Source: Candidatus Margulisiibacteriota bacterium
Lineage (GTDB): Bacteria > Margulisbacteria > WOR-1 > O2-12-FULL-45-9
Reading direction: 5' to 3'
Assembly (NCBI GenBank): GCA_028714935.1
Contig: JAQTLJ010000003.1
Location: 1 to 18,467 of the forward strand
Length of the DNA: 18,467 nucleotides
Part shown: piece after piece, positions 16,101 to 18,467 of the stretch
Layout of the letters: every line of letters starts with the position of its first letter
Position numbering within the stretch: position 1 is the first letter of the stretch
Made by a program: the position numbers and the translations under genes
Notes under the pieces: generated by a model
The model's input: the letters and a program-made list of their open reading frames with translations, nothing else
Told to the model about the DNA's origin: nothing
The model's database searches: none

Positions 16101-18467
16101 GAGTTTGCCAGCGCCGTCGCCTCCGGCAACCGCAGCCGGATGATCCACGCCCTGGAGGCGGTCGTCAAAGGCATCTCTGACACTACCGGCGGCTTTGTGG
16201 TTTACGAATTCCTGCCGGCAGTTTTCTACGCCGAGGTCCTTAATGAAATTGAAAACGAAAACTACGACACCGCCCTGGGTAAAGCGGTCGCCATCACCAT
16301 GTTGACGGTCCGCTCGCTCAGGACGACCTTTGACGCCGTAAATTATCTTATCAGGCGAGGCCACGCCACCATTGAAAACGGCGTTCTCCGCATCAGGAAC
16401 CGCGCGGAAGCCGCCAGGATCTACGAACAGCGGATGCGGGTGGTCAACGACCTTTACCAGAGAAGTTTTGAAGGGAGATTGGGCTTCCGGCTGCTCAATG
16501 GCCAGTTCAATCCTTTCGCTTGGGTCAATGGCATAAGACGGGCCGTAAGCTATCGGGCCGGCAACCTTGAGTTCCAGATCGCGCCGTCCGATGTCCAGAT
16601 GAGGGTAACAGAAGCAGTGACCGATAATCCGAGCACCTGGGAAAGTGTCACCAGGACACGGCCGGAGATAACCCGCTGGCTGAGGTCCGCCAATAACGGC
16701 TTTAGCCTGGTACGCAGGCTCGCTGATAATTTTGCCAGTTCCACCGCCGGAGAATCGTTCTCCGGGACCAGCGCGCTCGAAAACCTCCTGTTAGCCAGCC
16801 GACGGCTCGGTACCAGCTTTACGCTGACGATCGGCCGGGGCGGCAGCGGACTCATCGACCTTGGCGTCAGCGACCAGGCCTATCGGGAGCTGTCTCAGGC
16901 GCGCAGCATCCGCGATTATGAAACATTCCGGCGGATAATGGTCGAGCACCACACAGCCTCTGGTCAGACCTATACCGAGCAATCGATCAAGGTGCTGTAT
17001 AATAACTTTGAGGTCAGAGGACAAATAGTTTTTGGCGAAGAAAATTACCTCCGGCTGGCCCGGGCCCGCGCCGATGGCGATTACAGCCGATTCAGGCAGA
17101 TCGTTGAACAGCATGGGCTAGACACCGGCCACGGTTACAGCCAGGGAAGCATCGAGCAAATGTATAATGCTTTCGAGCCAGTTGGTGAATCATATATAAG
17201 CATCAGGGAAATGCTTGATCCTGTTGTCGACCCGATGCTACAGCCCGGTTACCAGCCTCCCGCCGATGTTTTTGACCCAAGAGGCTTCCTTGAGGAGGCA
17301 ATTGAAGGGCGGGGCCTCAAAAGCCGCATAACCATCGAAGTCAATGGCCAAATCCACAAGGTGACAGGCCAACAGGTACTGGAGATCCTGCACAACCAGC
17401 TCGTCAGAGCGCCGCAAAGCCTGCGCCGTGTCCCCAGTGTGATCAGTGAGCAGGTCGACGCCCAGGTCGCGCATCTCTTCAGGCCGACTGTCCACGCGCA
17501 CGACATGTACAACATGATCAAATCGATCGGCCGGCGCTACCTCGGCCGGGGTGTTATTGGCCTGGCGATCCAAGCCGGGAGGGGTCTCGGTGGTAGCCGC
17601 GGAGAACTGACCACGACGCCGCAAACAAGTGAAACGCCCGATCTGCCTCCGCCGGAAGAAGTGGTCGACCTGCTGCCAGAGGATGTAGAGCTGGTTGAAG
17701 AGCGGCCGGCAGAAACAACGACAGAATTTGTCGATGGCACTTACGCGGGCAAGTTCTTCTGGGAGCATAATATTGATTTTGGAGAGCTCAACGGTTCTTT
17801 CCGCGACGTGACAGGCAACGATATTGCAGCTTTTACGGGCCGGCTTTCCGAACTTGGCGTTACCTCGTTCTATGTTGAACCAGGAACGGAGATCGACGCT
17901 TTGAGAATGAACGCGATCGTTAGCAAGCTGGAAAGCACCGGAATGAGCAGTGCTGGATCTTCAAGCAAGATGATTATTGTTCGCAGCGATCCGGTTGCCG
18001 GGGTGGCGCTTGAACAATTACCCAGCGATGGTGTTTACGTTGAGCAAGTAATTACCGATGGCCGGGCGAACTATGTCTTCAGGGACGCCGTGACCGGCGC
18101 GGTGCTTGAACAGGCTTCAGTCGTTGACGCCACCAGAGAGATCGCAGAAGTCTCGACCGAAGCTAAAGAAACGGTCGTGCCGGAAAAGCTGGTCGAAAGC
18201 GGCAAGATGACCGAAATGGAAGGCAGCGTCCGGGTCGGAGCGGCCAGCCCGGGTGTTATTGGCAACACAGCCAAAATGGGCGCCACGGGCTTTATCGTCG
18301 AGATCCCTGTCAGTATCATCAGACAAAAAATACACGGCAAATTTTCAGTCGAGCAAACCATGAACGACGCCCTGAACGCCGGCAAGGGCTGGGTGGGTTT
18401 TGGGGCCCTCCAGGGGTCGGCAATGAAATACCTGGGGTACTACCAAACCGGCGGTATGGTCTTTGCC
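10155..18467 (+). CDS. Giant protein 2, paralogue of giant protein 1 (3' end outside window; 2,771 aa visible)
   Basis: The frame starting at ATG 10155 stays open to the last base; I followed the codons at the start, in the 12.6-13.8 kb part and from 16.5 kb to the edge. The N-terminal 400 residues are mostly identical to protein 1, including the RFTQNRQG and FDRQTLEAM stretches. Similarity falls toward the C-terminus but remains clear at THGIFSPVRDIPA (residue 1634), RQIEMGF (1968), and the hydrophobic segments near 2006-2029 and 2039-2056. Differences are a tandem duplication of a 108-aa block (933-1147), a tandem duplication of a 55-aa block (about 2243-2352), and replacement of the basic helical block of protein 1 by a Pro/Glu-rich linker and another domain (about 2470-2700). 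The last visible residues resemble the protein 1 region near 2520-2560, so about 500 more residues would be expected. No function is assignable. It lacks an evident Shine-Dalgarno and has its own leader. Confidence 0.92.
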   Translation, partial: MGETERLSGTPQCHWTPDAQTGEDVLVCDYETAPAEELPQVDTAPVISPAEPTATEQVLTRDQALAFLHSILGAEVTISEDKIDCLILFINRTLYHQDSTTLTQATIDKINSEDNEALRDFIRFYSLGRLSEIEGVEATPTAGALTDQSASLEDLTTLTSEVLSGGILPPAVLQAIHDGTLQIKVRFTQNRQGQFDNFAVILQSRNHEEIIADYRNGEFVSGNPPATALARGVIAYLQRLLRGNTANQYTFAEEGVFDRQTLEAMYTYLSRENLLTTSFDSASLQQVLDQRIQEADEAAASFQTAPTADMAALNHVLTLHQDYLTLKGDLEIQYHTTIIVADGSSLENNSDNEATSLSPLSAEDRQRFHAARQAYLDAMEQFGGRQAFNRALSDANLRYRMAQDSLNDMLATIEFASRYRDIDLNSDNLSEQDRAFIQACRDAADRYQPIVEQILGEILDEQNGLMLLDIRAYRHSLVEYQHALQRNNERKQSEALDRFSSQAYRILSLLRRWENSAQRDPELNQTLSQYTTNLGSRLRSEISNRLPPTENQHLQDQLSMIDQVVLTQIEGDRSVDSLSLEQIRARYARAASLSDTLGSGPARDMIIAFLQDSLRERDFADIQQLFNFFGGVADAASLETDCRNILQNNVMDSFGLSGGPSGNTTARAYLANNMVGRSMDSSLNRMMQLASNLYYLMSQYNQYADSAEGRERGAQPLTFSDIIGTAREFLGGLRGEDGNFLPVGEANAILRILSRTTDNADIARIEIAQQRDEALNNFYLRDHRQLRGGNEITFTPRAIRELEGDFTQNATPNGLISYEDIQRWASPELLATLPPDAQTGDWFYISTEGIQRVTPTQLAELESLPRIPVNNLEGTRYERRPMEFLHNEVLAVLKLAISSSRYGPISDRQVLMLDGAVTARMIDVDLLSTNTVFGEAARWTLHTQAQTLSLQEIGAFNALANAIAGNDSSSRIPELLRRLTSGSSDVTFSDFTNEEKHLLEDWLDTAFPENVGDLDRSLAERYPTLDQDQRATLRTAVSWAFGEVARWIFRPGSLTLNGLESNSLLAIAGTMQNSDPHSLLPAVLRRIATGGGAEIRLTDTEKQLLEEWLNDTFPAGATNLGQLIAQRFPTLDQTQREALRTAVGRLHYGVNNLQRKHGLNHDQQATLSSLAGYLAWANELPEDDPLRRAIAIYDARLVDEDPPEELVNALREAAGRLGHTFDEQAFRDTYGESIRILRYLHRTLEILASKYEPEEPGWEGPLDLLGRQRIRQIVDAGAEALHSANPISYLASGVPDEMTFITNLLIYSRPGENNDIVDELARLNPEIESLRDQLNIELEEFGRHLTDQNHEDNPLVGAVRECQGLVGQNAALRASLTRILRNQGRQAGEPLLGEDDRNRQYLTSFLGLLDDIETDYDRTPSNYIAGADSLMERALLQLEEVEAAIEAESNDQEKQVLIRIRDSLRQIIGPDDSSYGLRGLIRTRSEQLPRFAALTEALTRRQEIMDILGSDHFDREKFELMRSSGNFDQLLSQQGLGARALDWAGNTFSGQTSEVNGPEGNTEQTIFEILSEFFVNNPNGSIDLSNLLPEPGEDAGILTAKIAISQLISSIPPEQYLNLPSVLPVMTAGWFHATHGIFSPVRDIPAFLGGVTGFGDIQIGPDNFREMLEDANSPIRRNFDRFLSFMALASNSHPRMNMSSQVYMLMARSQREGVRQHLYQHLGSADWRTAETLPMNRLDRATMEAFLEYVSQELLPQLDNPAIQQWIEEQYSQNKIPFTLEQLRALSNEQTRREFLDALPDDGNFAVFDSDHADDETRPAAQLVETVLRVVGKISMMRAVENVSLYSMTSFDPIQERESNWLSYLTGNHSEPTRTVPVIRYSDNPDVGEVRNAGYGLPILSNLETLGTDACDFAQLHDPAAVAEGMWDEFWGDGPRSWSWNEGPLDFTTDTAIGFGSSYVSLNLTMARQIEMGFTGTARGLGEFASAVASGNRSRMIHALEAVVKGISDTTGGFVVYEFLPAVFYAEVLNEIENENYDTALGKAVAITMLTVRSLRTTFDAVNYLIRRGHATIENGVLRIRNRAEAARIYEQRMRVVNDLYQRSFEGRLGFRLLNGQFNPFAWVNGIRRAVSYRAGNLEFQIAPSDVQMRVTEAVTDNPSTWESVTRTRPEITRWLRSANNGFSLVRRLADNFASSTAGESFSGTSALENLLLASRRLGTSFTLTIGRGGSGLIDLGVSDQAYRELSQARSIRDYETFRRIMVEHHTASGQTYTEQSIKVLYNNFEVRGQIVFGEENYLRLARARADGDYSRFRQIVEQHGLDTGHGYSQGSIEQMYNAFEPVGESYISIREMLDPVVDPMLQPGYQPPADVFDPRGFLEEAIEGRGLKSRITIEVNGQIHKVTGQQVLEILHNQLVRAPQSLRRVPSVISEQVDAQVAHLFRPTVHAHDMYNMIKSIGRRYLGRGVIGLAIQAGRGLGGSRGELTTTPQTSETPDLPPPEEVVDLLPEDVELVEERPAETTTEFVDGTYAGKFFWEHNIDFGELNGSFRDVTGNDIAAFTGRLSELGVTSFYVEPGTEIDALRMNAIVSKLESTGMSSAGSSSKMIIVRSDPVAGVALEQLPSDGVYVEQVITDGRANYVFRDAVTGAVLEQASVVDATREIAEVSTEAKETVVPEKLVESGKMTEMEGSVRVGAASPGVIGNTAKMGATGFIVEIPVSIIRQKIHGKFSVEQTMNDALNAGKGWVGFGALQGSAMKYLGYYQTGGMVFA
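12951..13274 (+). repeat. In-frame tandem duplication, unit 1 (108 aa)
   Basis: This unit encodes residues 933-1040 of protein 2. It begins FGEAARW and contains IPELLRRL, EKHLLEDWL, YPTLDQDQR and LRTAVSWA. The next unit repeats every one of these landmarks in order. Protein 1 has a single counterpart at residues 918-1026 (IPALLRRL, YPSLDS, LRSAV). Confidence 0.85.
13275..13595 (+). repeat. In-frame tandem duplication, unit 2 (107 aa)
   Basis: This unit encodes residues 1041-1147 of protein 2. It starts FGEVARW, then has LPAVLRRI, EKQLLEEWL, FPTLDQTQR and LRTAVGRL, matching unit 1 block by block. The FRPGSLTLNGLE stretch is closer to the protein 1 single copy (FRPNSLTLGALE) than unit 1 is, so unit 2 looks like the conserved copy and unit 1 the diverged one. 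Confidence 0.85.
16881..17045 (+). repeat. Second tandem duplication in gene 2, unit 1 (55 aa)
   Basis: It encodes YRELSQARS ... DYETFRRIM ... SIKVLYNNFE. It aligns without gaps to the next 55 codons, sharing Y1, L4, A7-R8, D12-Y13, F16-R17, I19, H23, Y31, S35-I36, Y40-N41, F43-E44 and G47. Protein 1 carries one counterpart (YQELVKARA ... SLRQLWNAL, from about 6908). Confidence 0.75.
17046..17210 (+). repeat. Second tandem duplication in gene 2, unit 2 (55 aa)
   Basis: It encodes YLRLARARA ... DYSRFRQIV ... SIEQMYNAFE and matches the preceding unit position by position. Divergence at DNA level is high, so the duplication is old. Confidence 0.75.

Overview
The window is 18.5 kb of a moderately GC-rich bacterial genome with all genes on the + strand. 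It holds the last codons of a surface-type protein and two enormous, head-to-tail paralogous genes of unknown function. One is complete (about 3,086 aa). The other is cut by the right window edge (2,771 aa visible). There are no tRNAs, rRNAs, CRISPR arrays, transposase genes or recognisable metabolic genes. Giant single-domain-poor ORFs like these are reported from uncultivated phyla such as Omnitrophota, but nothing here fixes the phylum, so I assign only 'uncultivated bacterium'.

Layout. 1-219: C-terminal end of an Ig-like (putative He_PIG type) repeat protein, followed by an intrinsic terminator (251-283). 347-483: a palindromic, transposase-free element with 11-bp terminal inverted repeats, inserted just upstream of a leader. 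482-604: leader RNA of giant gene 1. 605-9865: giant gene 1, ending in an Asp/Ala acidic tail. 9892-10031: a branched, terminator-closed RNA structure. 10032-10154: a second copy of the leader. 10155-18467 and beyond: giant gene 2, paralogous to gene 1 almost from the first residue.

The most interesting signal is the leader pair. Both giant genes are preceded by a 123-nt leader made of (i) an 11-bp hairpin with an 11-nt loop containing GCCTGTT and (ii) a terminator-like hairpin plus T-tract ending 4-7 nt before the ATG. The loop of the second hairpin carries the exact complement AACAGGC. The terminator stem shows one compensatory base-pair change between the two copies. This looks like an attenuator or riboswitch-like switch based on a loop-loop (pseudoknot) interaction. 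The same complementary 7-mer pair occurs a third time in the structured RNA between the two genes. I could not match it to a riboswitch class I know.

The two proteins share helical N-terminal and central regions, a degenerate peptidoglycan-binding-like motif near residue 230, and a hydrophobic C-terminal part with several possible membrane segments but no signal peptide. Protein 2 differs by an internal 108-aa tandem duplication, a separate 55-aa tandem duplication, and replacement of a basic helical block by a proline-rich linker plus a different domain. The pair therefore appears to be a duplicated, diversifying giant-protein family under a common attenuation system. What the proteins do cannot be read from the sequence.
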